Positions 20,955-34,100 of a stretch of 56,706 bases of DNA are shown one piece after another. The notes beneath the pieces were generated by a model, which worked only from the letters and a program-made list of their open reading frames with translations, did not search any database and was not told the origin of the DNA. The stretch spans positions 1 through 56,706 of the forward strand of contig JAFEKR010000104.1 in the NCBI GenBank assembly GCA_019022495.1, written 5' to 3'. The DNA comes from Epichloe hybrida (Eukaryota > Ascomycota > Sordariomycetes > Hypocreales > Clavicipitaceae). The translations under genes were made by a program, and so were the position numbers. Position 1 is the first letter of the stretch. Every line of letters starts with the position of its first letter.

Positions 20955-23900
20955 CTATTGACCGCCGGGAGTTGCACTGCCGCTCGACTGGCGTTGGTGA
21001 GAGTGAGGCCCAGACTGAGCTGGACTGGCGGCCGGGCCGGGGGTTGGAGACGCTTGACTGCCGGCGCGCTGCTGAGCTTGTGCCACTTGTGCTGCCTGTG
21101 CTGCCTGTGCTGCCTGTGCCGCCGCCTTTTGCTGTGCTTGCTGCTGAAGTGCTGCCTGCTGCTGCTGCTGTGAACGAAGCAGCGCCGCATACTGATGAGG
21201 GCTCGTTGTCGCCGCAATGCTGTTGGCGAGACCAGTTTGTCCCGTTGCTCCGCCCCCGGCGGCAGAGTTCATGGCTGATTGTCGTTGGGCCATCATGACT
21301 CGCGTCAGCTGCTCCTGTGCCATTTGTCGCGACTGCTCCGGCGATAGCGTCAGGTTCTTGGCTCTGAGTGAGCTTTCCAGCGCGGCCAGTTGAGCCGCAA
21401 CCCCAGCGGGGACTTGCGTGGGCATTCTTTGGCCGGGAGAGGCAGCGCTGATAGCGGGAGCAGGCATGTGTAGGCCGTTTGCTGGCGGTGAGCTGTGTCC
21501 ATTAACTGCAGCCGCACTGTACTGTGCCATCATGGCTTGCGCAGCCGTCATGAAATTCTGCTGGTTGATGCCGTTGATGCTGTTGATGCTGTTGATGCTG
21601 TTGATGCCGTTCCGCAGCGGCGGCGGCGAATTGTGCTGACCGGCACCGGCAGCGGCAGCGGCCACGGCATTGCCTTGAATTTGGTGGATCTGGGCCCGTT
21701 GCTGTTCAGAGATGCGTTGAGCGCGAAGCATCAGGTTGGCGTCTGGCTGCTGATTAGGCATCGGCATTCTCTGCTGGTTTTGCAAGGCCGCTTGAATCTG
21801 AGCCTGCTGAACCGCATTCATATGATTAGGCGCCGACAGTCCGCCGTTCATCTGAGCTTGCACCCCGACCCCGGCCCCGGCCCCGACCCCGACCCCGGCA
21901 ACCCCGACACCGTTGACGGGAGGAGCCTGCATTGGCACTCGAGGCCTGCCTTGCGCGGCGGCGGCGGCGGCTGCGGCGGCGGCCAGTTGACTCGGAATAT
22001 TGGGACGAGCCACGGGAGCTGGGACATTGCCGCCCTGAACGTGGTTGCCATTTTGTCCTTGGGCTCCGGCTGCTTGTCCAGTCGGCCCAACAACAACTGG
22101 CCCTGTCCCTGTCCCTGTCCCTCCTCCCACACCTGCTTGTCCGGCCGCAGCGGCTGCTTGGGCTGCTTGACCGTGTGCTCGGGCTTGGAGGGCAGCTCGT
22201 CGCTGAGCCTCTTGCCTTTGCGCGTATTGTGCCATCTTCTCTGCCAAGGCCTGATCTCGTTCCCATCGCAGTATGCTGTAGTCTCTGGGTGTCTTTCTGG
22301 GCCGTTGCGCAATGGCATCGTTGGTCTTTTTGTTGGCCGAGTTCTGTGCTGCCGAGTGCTGCTGCTTCTGAATGGTCGTCTCTCTCTTCTTTGCCAGCTT
22401 CCTCATGGCGTCGAGAAGCGTCAGGTGCTTCTGGTTACGTCGCCTCTCAACGCGCAGTGGCGTAGATAGTCTTCGGCGAACCGGCGTAACAGCACCCCCC
22501 GAGGCGCTGGCCTGTTGCGCTGCCATCTGATTCTGTTGAGCAATCACCCGCTGGGCGGCTTCGATCCGGCCATTGTACGCCTTGAAGTACTGCGTCTTTT
22601 GCATGTCTGCGGGAAGTCCTTCCAGATTGATCCACCTTTCAAAGCATTCCCACGGCGTTCGCCTCTCGGCCCCAGACTGAAAACGGGACTTCGTAGACAA
22701 CATGTTCGATATCAGCGACCAATTGTACGAGTACTCCCGCACCAGGCCGCGAAGCTCATCGTCTTCCACCAGTGTCCACTGCGACGGACCACGGCACTCG
22801 TAGAAGTTTTGGACGGGCATAGGGTGCTCCGAGGGTGGCCTGAACTGATGGCCGGCGTGGAGACGATCTCTGATATGCTTGGAGTCGGGATGGAATAGTG
22901 CGACTTCGTCAGTGGACGGAGAAAGCTGGACATTGGGGGTGGCCTGGTTGGCGACAAAGGCGTTGTCGCGCTCATCATCTGATTCTTCGTTCTCGTAGTC
23001 GAACCTGCTGCGCTTTCTTGGAGGCTTTTGTGTAACGACCTTCATCTCACCCTCGACATATTTACTGAGAGGTAGGGCGGACCGGCGCCAGTGGGCATCC
23101 GGGTCATACTCTGGGTTGGTCATGTTGGTCTTGGGCACCGCGAGGGGTGAACCGTACATGGGGAGCTCATTAAGCAGGGCATCGGATGCCGTCGTCCTTC
23201 GCAGCCCGAAAACAACGTCGTCCTCTTGCAGAGTGAAGATGGCGGATGGTGCGACTGTTTCGGCGAAGTCGTCGGTGGGTTCGTCAAAGGCCTGTGGCGA
23301 GTCCGCGTCCCCGGACGAGACAAGATCCGGAGTCGGTTGGTTCTCGCTCTCTGCAGCGTGAGCTTCGACGTCGGTCATGGAAACGTCCTCTGCCGCTGGT
23401 TTCGCCTTGGGAGGAATGACGACGGCAACTTGCATCTCTTTTCGTTCACCAAGAGTTGCTTCATGCCATTCCGCGCAAGCATAGGCCAGGTTTCGCGCAA
23501 CTGCCATCTTCCATTTTCGTTCTTCACGAAAATCAGTCCGCATCCATTTCATCTCCTTTAAAAGAACGTCCCACTGTGTAGGAGGCCGTGTGGGTTCTGG
23601 ACACCGCTTGGGCTGTCGTAGTGACCACTTATCATGCTGTTGCAGATGATAGACCCTTCTTAACACCTTACAAGCCTGGTGATCCTGGATAACAAGGTTC
23701 GCATCGGGGGTGCCGATTGTTTTGTTTGCCTGGAAAAGAATCTTCTCAATCGGCTGCATCCAGTTGGAAGACCCAGTAAAGTTTTGTACGAAGAGTGGAG
23801 TGTAATAATCGTCTGATGCTTCCAAAGATTCCTTGTGGCTTGCAACCACAGATTTCTCATCGACTCGTCTGGGTTTCTTGCCGAACAGTACCGTCGAAAC

Positions 23901-25753
23901 TTGACCCTTTGATCTGTCTCGCTTGTGCCCACGCTTGATTTTGGAAGCGGGTGATTGTGGTGTAGACGTGACGGGTGTCAGTCGATCATGAGCACCCTTG
24001 AGGGTGTCTCGGTCCAGCGTGCTTGACTGGCGTGGAAGTGTTCCTCCCACAATTTCATTGACGGATTTGAGTCGCATTGCTCCTGAGGATACCCTTGTCA
24101 CAGCACGTTCAGCCGTATGTGTTTGTGACGGCTGTTCCTTTGTGATGGTGACAGCGGCGGGAGTAGTCGTGGTTGGGGTGGGTACGTTCGGTTCTCTGTG
24201 CGGCAAATTTTTTTGAGTTTGCTGTTGTTCTGCAGGTTGTGGCGTCGACGTGTCAACATCCATATCTTCTGGACCACCATCCTGGCTGTCCGGAACTACA
24301 GCGACATTTGGTTTGGTAGTCTCTGCTAGATCCTGTTTGGTGGTACCAGCGGCTTGCGACGGATTGGTCTCCGGTGGCGTCCCCTCCTCCGCATTTTCAT
24401 TGGGTGGTTCGGTCTCGGTAGTCGTTATCGTAGGTTTACTAGATTCCTGGAGAAGTTGATACTCTGCGGTTGACCTCTCCTCGAGTGCCTCTGTGGCCTT
24501 GGCTTGCGGACCGGCCTCGACCTTCTCTTGCGCGTCCTTCCGTTCTGCAGGATCGACGTATCTTGGACCTTCGTGGTCGGGACTCGTGTCTGTCGATGAT
24601 TCGTGAACTTTGGGCGTGGTCGCGCTATGAGCAGTAGAAGCTGGCGAAGACGCGGGTTCAGCAGGTTTGACCCCTTCCATAGGAGACGTAACTGTGAGGG
24701 GCACACCCGCAGCGGCATCACCAGCTTTCTCTGATACGACCGGCGTGGCCGCATACTGATTGAGGCTCCCCTTCTTGGGCGTGTCGACGGATGGCGGTCC
24801 TCTGGACTCGGGTGGTATCTGCTGCTGAGGGGTGGCTGGTTGAACAATTGGTTCAACACTGGCGACGCCGCTTCTTTTAGATTCGGCATCTTTCGGAGCA
24901 TCGACTGTGACGGGAGATGCGGATCCTGAAAGTGTAGGCTTCTTGTTCTGTGGAGGAATTGGGCATTGTGACGCCTTCTGCGATGGGACGGTTGGTGTCC
25001 CAGGCGCGGAGCTTGCTGGCGTTGAGCTCGGCCGTCTGTTCGATAACTTTCCTCCATTCTTCAGAGACGATACCACAGGTGAGCGTGGTCCGGCCGAAGA
25101 CTGCTTCTTGACTGCGTCGACTGGCGCAGGTGCAGGTGTGGGCGTCGGACATGGTTGAGCAATCGTGACACTGATTTGTGATGCGAGTGATCGTTTCAAT
25201 TTGTCCAATGACGGAGTTTGCCTCGGAGGAATGCTAGACTCGTTCAATGGTCTGCCCCTGTTCATGTGGAAGGAGGGAAAAGTCAGCCTAGAGTAACGAG
25301 AGAAAGCAGAGAGAAAGCATTATAAAGAACATGGCATCTCCTCGTTTCGCGCCAACTCGACTCTTGTCACGTCCATGCTGGGCACAATACCAAACAAATC
25401 GACAAGAATATGGATGTCGCCTTGTGAAGAAATTGGGAAATTGCAGAGGAAAAAAACATACTGCGTGATGTCGCTTGCTTGCAAGAACTTCCATTCTGCT
25501 GAGGTAGGCGCTGGCGCGTCAGGGTTGGCAAAGGCATCATTTGGTAATGCGTCGACATGGGTCGCGACCGCGAAGAGCTCACGCAGCTTCCGCTTCCTCG
25601 ACGTTACGATTGCACTGAGGCAGATTAGCATCACAAAAGTTACACCATTACGATCGGAAAAAATCGCTCTTTCAAATGAGGCTACACTTACGTGTACTCG
25701 ATGCGCCTTGTTTGAAGCAGCCTCGAAAAGTCGACTTGTCCGACCTCAGTCAT
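20955..25753 (-). CDS. VID21: VID21/EAF1, scaffold subunit of the NuA4 histone acetyltransferase
   Basis: Platform subunit that assembles NuA4, which acetylates histones H4 and H2A. Three exons (25692–25753, 25462–25614, 20955–25257) give 1505 residues. Exon 1 starts MTEVGQVDFSRLLQTRRIEY and joins AIVTSRKRKLRELFAVATHV, the conserved N-terminus; a 204-base intron then joins LQASDITQ to GRPLNESSIPP. A Pro/Thr/Ser-rich disordered region follows. The HSA helicase-binding domain is at about residues 630–680 (WDVLLKEMKWMRTDFREERK) and the SANT/Myb domain at about 900–960 (WTLVEDDELRGLVREYSYNW). The C-terminal third is Gln/Ala-rich with a Gly-Val run and repeated Asn-Ser-Ile units, as in Vid21. The ATG within the large exon (25265) is inside the intron and is rejected. 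Confidence 0.95.
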
Positions 25754-27274
25754 AGCATCGGCGACGGCGGCATCCGTTTGACAGCCAAACAGATGCACGA
25801 AAGGCCGAAACAAGATTGATAGAGACGAAAAATCGGGTGCACGACGATGCAGATGGTGGTGGTTGAGGTTGCGTTGATTAAAATTAGTTGATGGCCTTTT
25901 CGTGAGGGAGTCACCAAGCGTGAGAAGGGGCGTTCAAAATTTGTCGGGCGGTGATTTCACTCTCGGGGGACAAGGGGGGGGGGGAAGCACGCAAAAAGTC
26001 GTCGAGTCTGCTTGACGGATGGGGTCGGTTGTTGGCGGTGGTGGAAATTTGTCGGTGGGCTCTTCGCGGCTTGCGGGTGCTGGTACTGGTTAAGCTCTGG
26101 AGCTTTTGGGGCGCGGCTAGTCCTGGCTCGGGATGAGCTGTCACTAGTGCGCAGCCCCACTGTACATAGCTCGATGGAGGGACGCGATCAGGGCCTCGAA
26201 GTGCATCCACTTCCCCTAGCACTTCCCCTAGCACTTCCCCTAGCACACTCACTTGTGAAGTTGTGAGAGGCTGCGGCGCCCCGGCTTGCTTTTGCATGAC
26301 CCGCACTGTGCCGGATGGAATGATGAGGCCAGCACATCTGGCATGAGTCGTCGCCGTGCACCACTTTTTTTTCTTGCACGCATCCCCGCAAGGGCGGATG
26401 AGTCAAGACCAGCCGGACAGTGCGCTGATCGTCAAGCCGGCACGGACCAGCCGCTCCCTGATTGGACATGGGGCCAGCAGGGCAGGCGTGTTTTTCCCTT
26501 TTCTTTTCTGGGCGGCATACAGTAATGTATACGTGACTATTACATGTAAGTTGGCAAGTCGATTCCCTACAATCAGACTCAAATGCTAACAGATTTCAAA
26601 AGAGGCCAGCACTCCGTACAGGGAAATAAAGTCTAATAGCTTGTCCCCCACCAGATGAATCACTCCATTATCCGACCCATAATTAGCCACAGTTCTTGAC
26701 ACTTGCGGTGGCTCAAGGGGAGAGTGTCAATTATTATTAGAGAAGAAAAAAAAAAAGGGGACGAAAAGGGTCCAGAATCATTCTGGAGAAGCTCACTACC
26801 ATGAAACAAAGCGCTGGTCCCTTGTTTCTGCGACTATTTCTGCTTCAACTCGGCCAACAACAAGACGCCAACATTCCTCGCCGAGTCTCGCCCTTTCGGT
26901 AGCAGGGACTTGACTCGGGACAAACGTGACTGAGAATGGGCAAATTCAATTGACCGAACCGTGACTTCCCAGTCGCTCCATCAAAGAGCATCTGCCAACC
27001 TACATGTATGTACGGAGCACGGAGGACGGAGTGTAATATGTAAATGCAGAGTCATTTATTCTCGCAAAGCACAACTTGCCCCAGCCATCGCTGACGATAA
27101 AACCCGCCTTGCCTTGCCGCCAGATCCACTCTTTCTCAATGTGGACCCGCAAATCGACAATTCTTCCCAATCCATCCATCTTGCCCAACCTCGCATTCTG
27201 TACATATGTTCGCAACCACCCAAAAAACCCCCATCACGTAACTTTTCCCCCCTTTCACAACCACGAAACCAGCC
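25754..27274. other. Divergent intergenic region, VID21 / SPP2 (1.5 kb)
   Basis: The longest gene-free stretch in the window. It holds a G run at about 25972–25982, the word AAATTTGTCGG twice (near 25937 and 26046), a dodecamer repeat at 26209–26246, one ACTCCGTA at 26611–26618, an A run at about 26747–26757, and TACGGAGC/GACGGAGT near 27011–27033. Open frames here are short, lack intron-supported extensions and match no family I know. An unrecognised short gene cannot be excluded. Confidence 0.5.
26209..26246. repeat. Dodecamer repeat (ACTTCCCCTAGC), three copies plus partial
   Basis: Three perfect tandem 12-base units in the VID21/SPP2 intergenic region. The unit includes CCCCT, which on the other strand reads AGGGG, the fungal stress-response element core. 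Function is unproven. Confidence 0.85.
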
Positions 27275-28423
27275 ATGTCCGACCCATCCAAGGGGCGCAT
27301 AGCCATCAAGCTCGGCCCATCCACGACCTCACAACCACCACCACCACCGCCGCGGCGCGCCCCCCCACCAACCACCCTCGGCAAACGCCCCCGACAGGCC
27401 CTCGCCCTCGGCGACGCATCCGACCCCGACTCTGACTCGGACACCGACTTCCCCCACGGGCGGCACGAGGAAATCACAGCCTTCGGCCGGGACGGCGCCG
27501 AAACAAGCCACAAGCGACGCGCCCCCGAGCGCGTCAAGAAGGAATACGTCATCGCGAAGCAGCCCAACCGCGACTGGAGAAGCGAGATGAAGGCGCGCCG
27601 ACGGTCCAAGGAGAAGATGCTCCCCGAAGAAGCGCGCCAGCACCAACAGAACGGGAACGGGAACGGGGGTCCCGCGGCCGTCGAGACACAGCCAGCAGAT
27701 CAGGATGGAGGCCTCCGATGGGGGCTGACTCTCACGGAGAGCAAGGACGACGACGACGACGACGACGACGAACAACCCGCCGCTGACCCCCCGAAACCCC
27801 CCCTTTCGGCCGACGTAGAAGCACTAGATGCACTGCTCGGCAACGAAACGGGGCCGGAGCGCACCATCGCTCCCCCCTCCGAGGACGACGTCTACAAGCG
27901 GGATGCGGCAGAAGCCGGCGCGGCTTCTACACTAGACGACTACGAGGCCATGCCCGTGGAGGAATTCGGCGCAGCGCTCCTCCGGGGCATGGGGTGGGAC
28001 GGGAAACCCACGGGGCCAAAGGTCAAGGAGGTAAGGAGGCGTCCCAACAGATTGGGTCTCGGGGCAAAGGAGTTGAAGGACGCCGAGGACCTGGGCGGTT
28101 GGAACCAGAACGGGAACAAGGCGAGGTCCAGGCCGAGATTGGCGGATTACAGAAGGGAAGAGAGTAAGAAGAAGGAGAGTAGGGGCAGAGAGGATAGCTA
28201 TAAGAGGGAGAAGGAGAGGGAGAGGGAGAGGGAACGAGAGCGCGGGGGTAGTAAGGATAGAGAGCGAGAGCGAGAGCGAGAGCGAGAGCGAGACAGGAAT
28301 AGAGATAGAGATCGGTATCGGGATGAGAGGAGGGATCGAGAAAGGAATTCTCACCGTGACAGAAGAAGCCGGGACATAAAGAGACATCAAGGACGAAGTC
28401 CTCTCGGGGTGATAACATCATGA
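27275..28423 (+). CDS. SPP2: Pre-mRNA splicing factor SPP2 (G-patch protein, GPKOW-like)
   Basis: Spp2 uses its G-patch to activate the DEAH helicase Prp2, driving catalytic activation of the spliceosome. Intronless, 382 residues. The N-terminus is Pro-rich (IAIKLGPSTTSQPPPPPPRR), followed by the conserved HEEITAFGRDGAE and KKEYVIAKQPNRDWRSEMK blocks, an Asp run, and the core DDYEAMPVEEFGAALLRGMG with GWDGKPTGP at about residues 227–255. The C-terminus (about 290–375) is an Arg-Glu/Arg-Asp alternating stretch encoded by GAGAGG/GAGCGA repeats, resembling SR-type tails. No KOW domain is evident. It converges with the YBP/ALF4-type gene; their stop codons are about 190 bases apart. Confidence 0.93.
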   Translation: MSDPSKGRIAIKLGPSTTSQPPPPPPRRAPPPTTLGKRPRQALALGDASDPDSDSDTDFPHGRHEEITAFGRDGAETSHKRRAPERVKKEYVIAKQPNRDWRSEMKARRRSKEKMLPEEARQHQQNGNGNGGPAAVETQPADQDGGLRWGLTLTESKDDDDDDDDEQPAADPPKPPLSADVEALDALLGNETGPERTIAPPSEDDVYKRDAAEAGAASTLDDYEAMPVEEFGAALLRGMGWDGKPTGPKVKEVRRRPNRLGLGAKELKDAEDLGGWNQNGNKARSRPRLADYRREESKKKESRGREDSYKREKERERERERERGGSKDRERERERERERDRNRDRDRYRDERRDRERNSHRDRRSRDIKRHQGRSPLGVITS

Positions 28424-28614
28424 GGGTACTCAACCAAATATCAGCACCGGGACCCCGCTATAATGCACAATGTAAAAGGACATTCGTTCTCCGTTGAAAA
28501 AAAAAACCCCCAAAAAAAGACAGCATTACGACTAACAGGCCATTCCCCATGACTAGAAAACCAAGCCCGAACCGTATACTATCAAATACACACGCATTCT
28601 ACTCATTCATACCC

Positions 28615-30448
28615 TCACTGCAACGGCACCCGCTCCAATATATCCTTCAAAACGCTCAACTCCATGACCGTGCCCTTGTGATCGCTCGGTTGCTCTATCT
28701 CCCCCTTGTCCAACGCATCCATGATCCTCGTCGCGGTCTGCAAAAGAGGCTGCACATACCGATGCTCGATAGCGGCGGCCATTCCCGCTGGCGCAAGATC
28801 CTTGTATTCATTTGAAAACAAGAATAGGGCAAAGTTGGCAACCTGTAGATGGAATGGAGAGCCTTCCGCCCAGAACTCAAGCAACGTCTCGATGTCCGCC
28901 TCTTTGAGATGTGTCAGGTTGGGGAAGAGGGTGTACTGTATGGCATCAAAGCAATCGGGGCTGCTGAAATGGCCTTTTGAATTGTTCTTGCGCGCAGCAA
29001 TGACTTCTTCGCGGAGCCAAGTTACTGCGCAAGCTTGCAGAGACGAGAACATGCAGTTTTCCAGGAGATCTTCCAGAATCGCCAATCTGTCGTCTTCATC
29101 AGGGTTGGAGTGGAGAATCGTGCCAGCAATAACTGTTGAGGCGTTGCGAACCCGCACGTTGGGGTGGAAAACGGAGATGAGGGTGATGAGATGGTGGTAT
29201 GGCATGTAATTAGTCTTGGCGTCCGAGCTCGTCTCGCCGCCGCCTGCGGCGATCTTGTTCTGGCTATCGAGCCAAACAGCCAATACAACCAGAGCCTCCA
29301 TCGTGCCCGGATTACTGAGGACCTCTGATTGGGGGTCTTCCCCTATGTAATGCTTCAATAATGCGTGGTGATCTGGAAACATATACATGGCGGGACGGGG
29401 CTGATCAGCGTCGAATATGTCCGCTGCGAACACCCAGTATGCGATCAGACACAGCAGCCCGCCACCAGAAAGTTTGATTTCATCAATATTTGAAGGATCG
29501 AATTCGATGGCCAACGGGTCTCTTACGATGGGAGCTTGGAGTATCTCTCGCAGTTCGGGAAAAGCCATCTTCGTGAAACCGAGGTCGCCTGCAACTGCCT
29601 TTGAAAACATCAGATTTTAGCCAACGCCCTCGAGGCTTTTGTTTGCTGTGGCGGGTCCGACTTACTGCTAGTTGACCGGCCAAGGCATCCTTGACGCGAA
29701 GTTCACTCTCTTCGTTGAATGCCTGCATCATGGTCTTCTTCCCCGGCACTATCCTCTGCGGGTACGTGTATTCCAAGACTCGACTAGCCCATTCCAAATT
29801 GTTCGAGTTGACGTACGCCTCGATAACGCAGGTAATGAATGATTGTAGTAGATGATTTATAATCCGAGGCTCATCCGCATTAGGCTTGTCCGACTGGTCA
29901 GCTTCTGGATCCGGCGCACTCTCCGCACCATCGACATTGTGCATGGGCGTCTCCAGGACCGTACTCGACTGTCTTGTTGGCAAGGGAGGTCGTTTCTGAG
30001 CAGAGAGGGACTGCAACAGCGATATGATTGCGGCCGTGGATTCGGCGTTGGTGGGATCATAGGATCGATATACCGTGTCCAAGGTAGTGTGTAAGAATCG
30101 CGACGGGGTTCTCACCTGAAGCCGCTTGTGTAAGATGCCGAGCATGGCGCAAAGAGTGACGAAGTATTTGTTTCCCACAGAAGCGTTCTCGCCCTCACCC
30201 GTCGTTGTTTCCATGACTTGCAAGACTTTGAGGATGACCTCTCGAGGACTGCCTAGTCGGGCAATGCTCTCCAGGCACCCTTGGCTTCCGGGGACGCTAA
30301 TGAGCATATCAACGAGGTCCCATCCGATGTCGCCAGTAAGCTCAACATCTTGCAAGATGTCTTGAAGTGTAGGCAGAATCTCTGGAGACAAGGATTGGTG
30401 GATGACCTCTTCTGTGGTTGGCTTTGTCGTCGGTTCGGGAGTCTCCAT
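28615..30448 (-). CDS. YBP1/YBP2/ALF4/glomulin-family protein
   Basis: An all-helical repeat protein of the fungal 'Kinetochor_Ybp2' family. Yeast members are Ybp1 (Yap1-binding, oxidative stress) and Ybp2 (central kinetochore); plant ALF4 and human glomulin bind the cullin partner Rbx1. Two exons (29666–30448, 28615–29598) give 588 residues; the 67-base GTAAGT...TTCAAAG intron joins DALAGQLA to AVAGDLGFT. Blocks that look conserved include LTGDIGWDLVDMLISVPGSQ, YFVTLCAMLGILHKRL, LSGGGLLCLIAYWVFA and YHHLITLISVFHPNVRVRNA. Which family function applies here cannot be told from sequence. It starts METPEPTTKP at 30448. Confidence 0.85.
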
Positions 30449-31157
30449 GGCGAAGCTGGACGGGCTGCACCACAGCTTAGCTGAGGAGCTGATTGATATG
30501 AGCGTTGACCACGGCGGGGTTGTATAGCTGATCTACTCTATGCCGTGCATCGACTTGATCGAAACTTCAAAATGACGGCTGGTGATGACTGGTGGTGATT
30601 GTTGGTGACTGGTGATTGATGGTGATTGATGGTGACTAATGGTGACTGACTGATGGTGTTTCACCAGGATGAGCTACCGCCAACTTGCGATAGCCGCGGG
30701 GAGGAGCAATCCAGTCTGGTGTGTGTGGTGCGTGTGGTCACTGGTGTGTGACGTTGACAACGACGTTTGCTGCTTTCCCCGCCCCCCCGTGCTACAGTGG
30801 GGTATCCGGGCCCAGGCCCCGCACCGAGGCCAAGGCACAAGCGTACAGGCGGGCTGGGCTCCTTGACACTTCAATTTCCGGCATGCAGTGCAGCAGTGAC
30901 TGTTCAACGGCAGCATGCAGGCGTGATTGTGATGACCTCACCAGATATAGACTACGCCATGTGCAACTGCACTCTGATCAGATGGCTCCGACTAGATGGC
31001 TCCGACTAGAGCCATGGTTCCAACTAAATGGCCCCAACTAGATACAACGCCGCCAGCAACAGTATACCGCAATAGCCCCAATAGAAGAAACATAATTGTA
31101 CATTGAATTTACAGTCTCCGCAAGTAGTACAGAGCACATCAACCCCGTGCATATCCA
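30449..31157. other. Intergenic region between the YBP/ALF4 gene and MIP1
   Basis: Promoter of the YBP/ALF4-type gene and 3' flank of MIP1. It contains TGGTGAYTGR-type imperfect tandem repeats at about 30570–30660, a GTGTG-rich stretch at about 30718–30750, and a 14-base unit (ATGGCTCCGACTAG) repeated twice at 30982–31009. The short frames here are not supported as genes. Confidence 0.55.
30570..30660. repeat. Imperfect tandem repeat of TGGTGATTGA-like units
   Basis: About nine copies of a 10-base unit, with drifting TGGTGAC/TGGTGAT versions, lie roughly 120–210 bases upstream of the YBP/ALF4-type start codon. This is simple-sequence expansion, with no evidence of a defined element. Confidence 0.8.
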
Positions 31158-34100
31158 TCATAGCCTCGTGCTCGGCCTCGGGCCCTTGTTGGCCTTTGAC
31201 AATGTCCACTTCCCCTTGCCATCCGCGCCGTGTGTGTATCTCGGTCTCAGTGCCTCCGAGACTGACATGGGCTCCTCCATGGGTACCAACTGGGGATATG
31301 CGTGGTAAGGCAGAACATTCTTCAGACTTCTGCTTCTCTTGGCCATCGGTTTGTCTTTGATCGTATTTGCTGACTCTGTCATTTTCATATCTTTGACCAT
31401 GTCACGCAATTCGTCGTCGCTGTTGAAGATTTGTGCTTTTATAAGCCATGTATTATGGCCCGTCGCATCTTGAATCGATTTCATCACGGGAACACGGGGC
31501 GTGAACCGAATGTTTTCGAGGCGCGGAGCGTGCTGCGCTTCGGGCACGACAGCCGGATCGAGAAAGGCTTGCTGACCCTTGTCGAGCAGGGCGTGAATAT
31601 CCAGGCTTTCTCCCGGATCTATGGGAGTGGGATGGCTTGGTGTGATACAGTCCATGTCGACCTCCTTACGGAGGACGTGGTCGATGTCAATGGCGGAGAA
31701 GTAGGCGCATGATTGCGGCAGGTCGTCGATGCCGACTTGTTGTGCAAACATGGCGCGGGTCCAGATGTTGGCTACTTGCAGAGCCATGGCTGCCTTGTAC
31801 TTATCCTCTTCATGAACGATATATCGAATTTCGTCGTGCACCGTGATGGCCAGTCTCGCATTGATATTGAACCTTCGCACGAGAAAGTCCATGGACACGA
31901 TGAGCAGGTGAAGGTAGTCGACGCCAGAGGACTGAATAGCCCAGTTAATTCGGGAAGTCAAATAACCGCCTTTGCTGACGAAGCGGCCCATGAGGGCTTC
32001 CGTGATGCCTGCACCTAGCACGGGCGTCCGCGGCCGATCTTGCTCCGCAAATTCTTCAAGCTTGTTGAAAACAAAGGATTCTGTTCCTCCACGCCAGAAT
32101 GGTCGGCTGTGAATAATCTTCCGAGTTGTTTTTGTCCCCTTAGTGTTGGCATACAACTTGGAAGCTACGTCCATCGTCTCTTTCTCCGACAGATCAGGGT
32201 TGAATTGACGCAGGAGCGTGGCGGCGAACTTCAGACCCGCGCCATAAATTCGGCCGTAATTGAAAACTTTGGCATCGTTTCTTGTGATGCCCAAGATGGA
32301 TGCGGTTCGGGAATGCAAGTCTGTCCCCGCTGCCTTGGTACCTTCAAGCGTCATGAATCCGATCGCATTGCCGCCGTGCATCTGGAAGGTGGCGTCGCCG
32401 ACTAGGCTGGCAATCCAGAGCTCCTCGGAATCCACGTCGGCCCCTACGAAGCAGTAGCCATCTGGTGCCTTGACCATAGCCTTGAGTTCCGAACCCACGC
32501 GGTTCTTTTTGGCGTTGCTGGCCGTCAGCCAGGTGTTTTCCACGGCGCGTCTAGTAATTGTGCCCATCGGAATGACCTGTGGTAGAATGAAGCCATCTTC
32601 TTGCGCCTTTGACTTGCTTCGTCGTTTCTTGGGTTTGGTGCATGCTTGGAGATCGCCTTTATACACGACCATTTGCGACATGATTCGATCTCTTGCACTG
32701 ATCCAGTAGGAACATGACGCGTTCATCTCGAGGGCTTCTTTGGCATATGCGTACTCCGACGAGAGTGTTCCCTTCTCAAAGAAACCCAAGTAGCCTTTGG
32801 CCATGGGGTTGGTGCATCGTGCGGTCGGCCCATCTTTATGGGGAAGCTTGAAGAACTCGTGGTCCTTGTCATCGCGGAGCAAAGGCTCTGTTTCGTCAAA
32901 CTCACACCTGATCATCTGCTTCGATGTGTATAACTTCCCCGCCTCACCTCGAGGGACCCGGAATGTCCATCCGTACTTGTCAGACCAGAAGAGGGGATGG
33001 CCATCCCAGGCTAGTCTGAGAAGAAGAGGGGCGACTCTAGTTCGTACCGTGATGCCGATGGGGGAGTTGTTTGTGGCAAAAAGGTCCTTGTACCACTGAG
33101 GCATCCCAGGCTTCTTTTGACGAGCCGCTGGCCGTGGTGGATCGTCTTTCCGTTTTCCCTTGACCATACGGACCTCCTGCCCCGACCAGTCCAGCTGCTT
33201 CATCCACGGGTCATCCCGCCACTTTTCAGCGTCATCCTTGATCTCGAGAGCCTTGTCTGCCAAGCCCACAAGTCTTTCTCGAACAGCGTCGGATAGTTTG
33301 TAGTATGTTGCTTCAGCATTGGCGATGTATGTATCCCACGACCTGTTCACTGGCAAGATGACAGATGCCAGATGTCGCAATGCAGCGAAGCTGACGGGAT
33401 GGGGACAAACTTCCAGGAAGTTGGGGAAGACGATTTTATATATGCGGTGTGTGATGGCAACATCAGCAGCACAATAATCGAGCAGCTCATCCAACTTTGC
33501 CAATATCCCGTCACGATCGAGCTCACCAAAATCATCTCGAACCGCCTTGTCAATAGATACGTTCAGGTGGAATTTGGCCACGTCTCGCAACGAATTGACG
33601 GAGCTGCGCTCCACCCAGAGCTCTTCTTCTTCGTGAATGCTTCCATTGCTCAACAACTCCGCCAAGCCATTGTCGGGAGTCTGGCTGGCCACTCGCTCGC
33701 GAAGTTCACGGTTCTTTCTGTGTTTCATCCAGATTGGTCGTTGTTGCGAGCACATTCCGTTGACAGCAACGTGTAGTGACATGGTGTCGATGAATGCGTT
33801 TCGAGACTGTTTCATGTCGTACTCCTCCAATACTCTAGCCCGATCATAGCCGACATTGTGTCCAACAATGACCCGGTCCTTTGTTGGATCGCCGAGGGGG
33901 ATCAGTTGGCGTTCGTTTTTGGTCTTCCCCAGGAGCCATGGAGAGAGCCAGGCATACCAAGCCGTAGGACTCGAGGCGCAGGCCATGACGGCGAAAGGGC
34001 TCTCTTTCCACATGACTTCTGTATCGAAGCACAGCATATCTTCATCGGGCACTTGTACGGCCTGACTTCGTCCATCTGGGTAGTATTTCGTCCACCCACT

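Noticed and set aside
25911..26589. Several frames of 60–130 residues between VID21 and SPP2
   Set aside because: Overlapping frames on both strands, repeats within them, and no recognisable motif; treated as non-coding.
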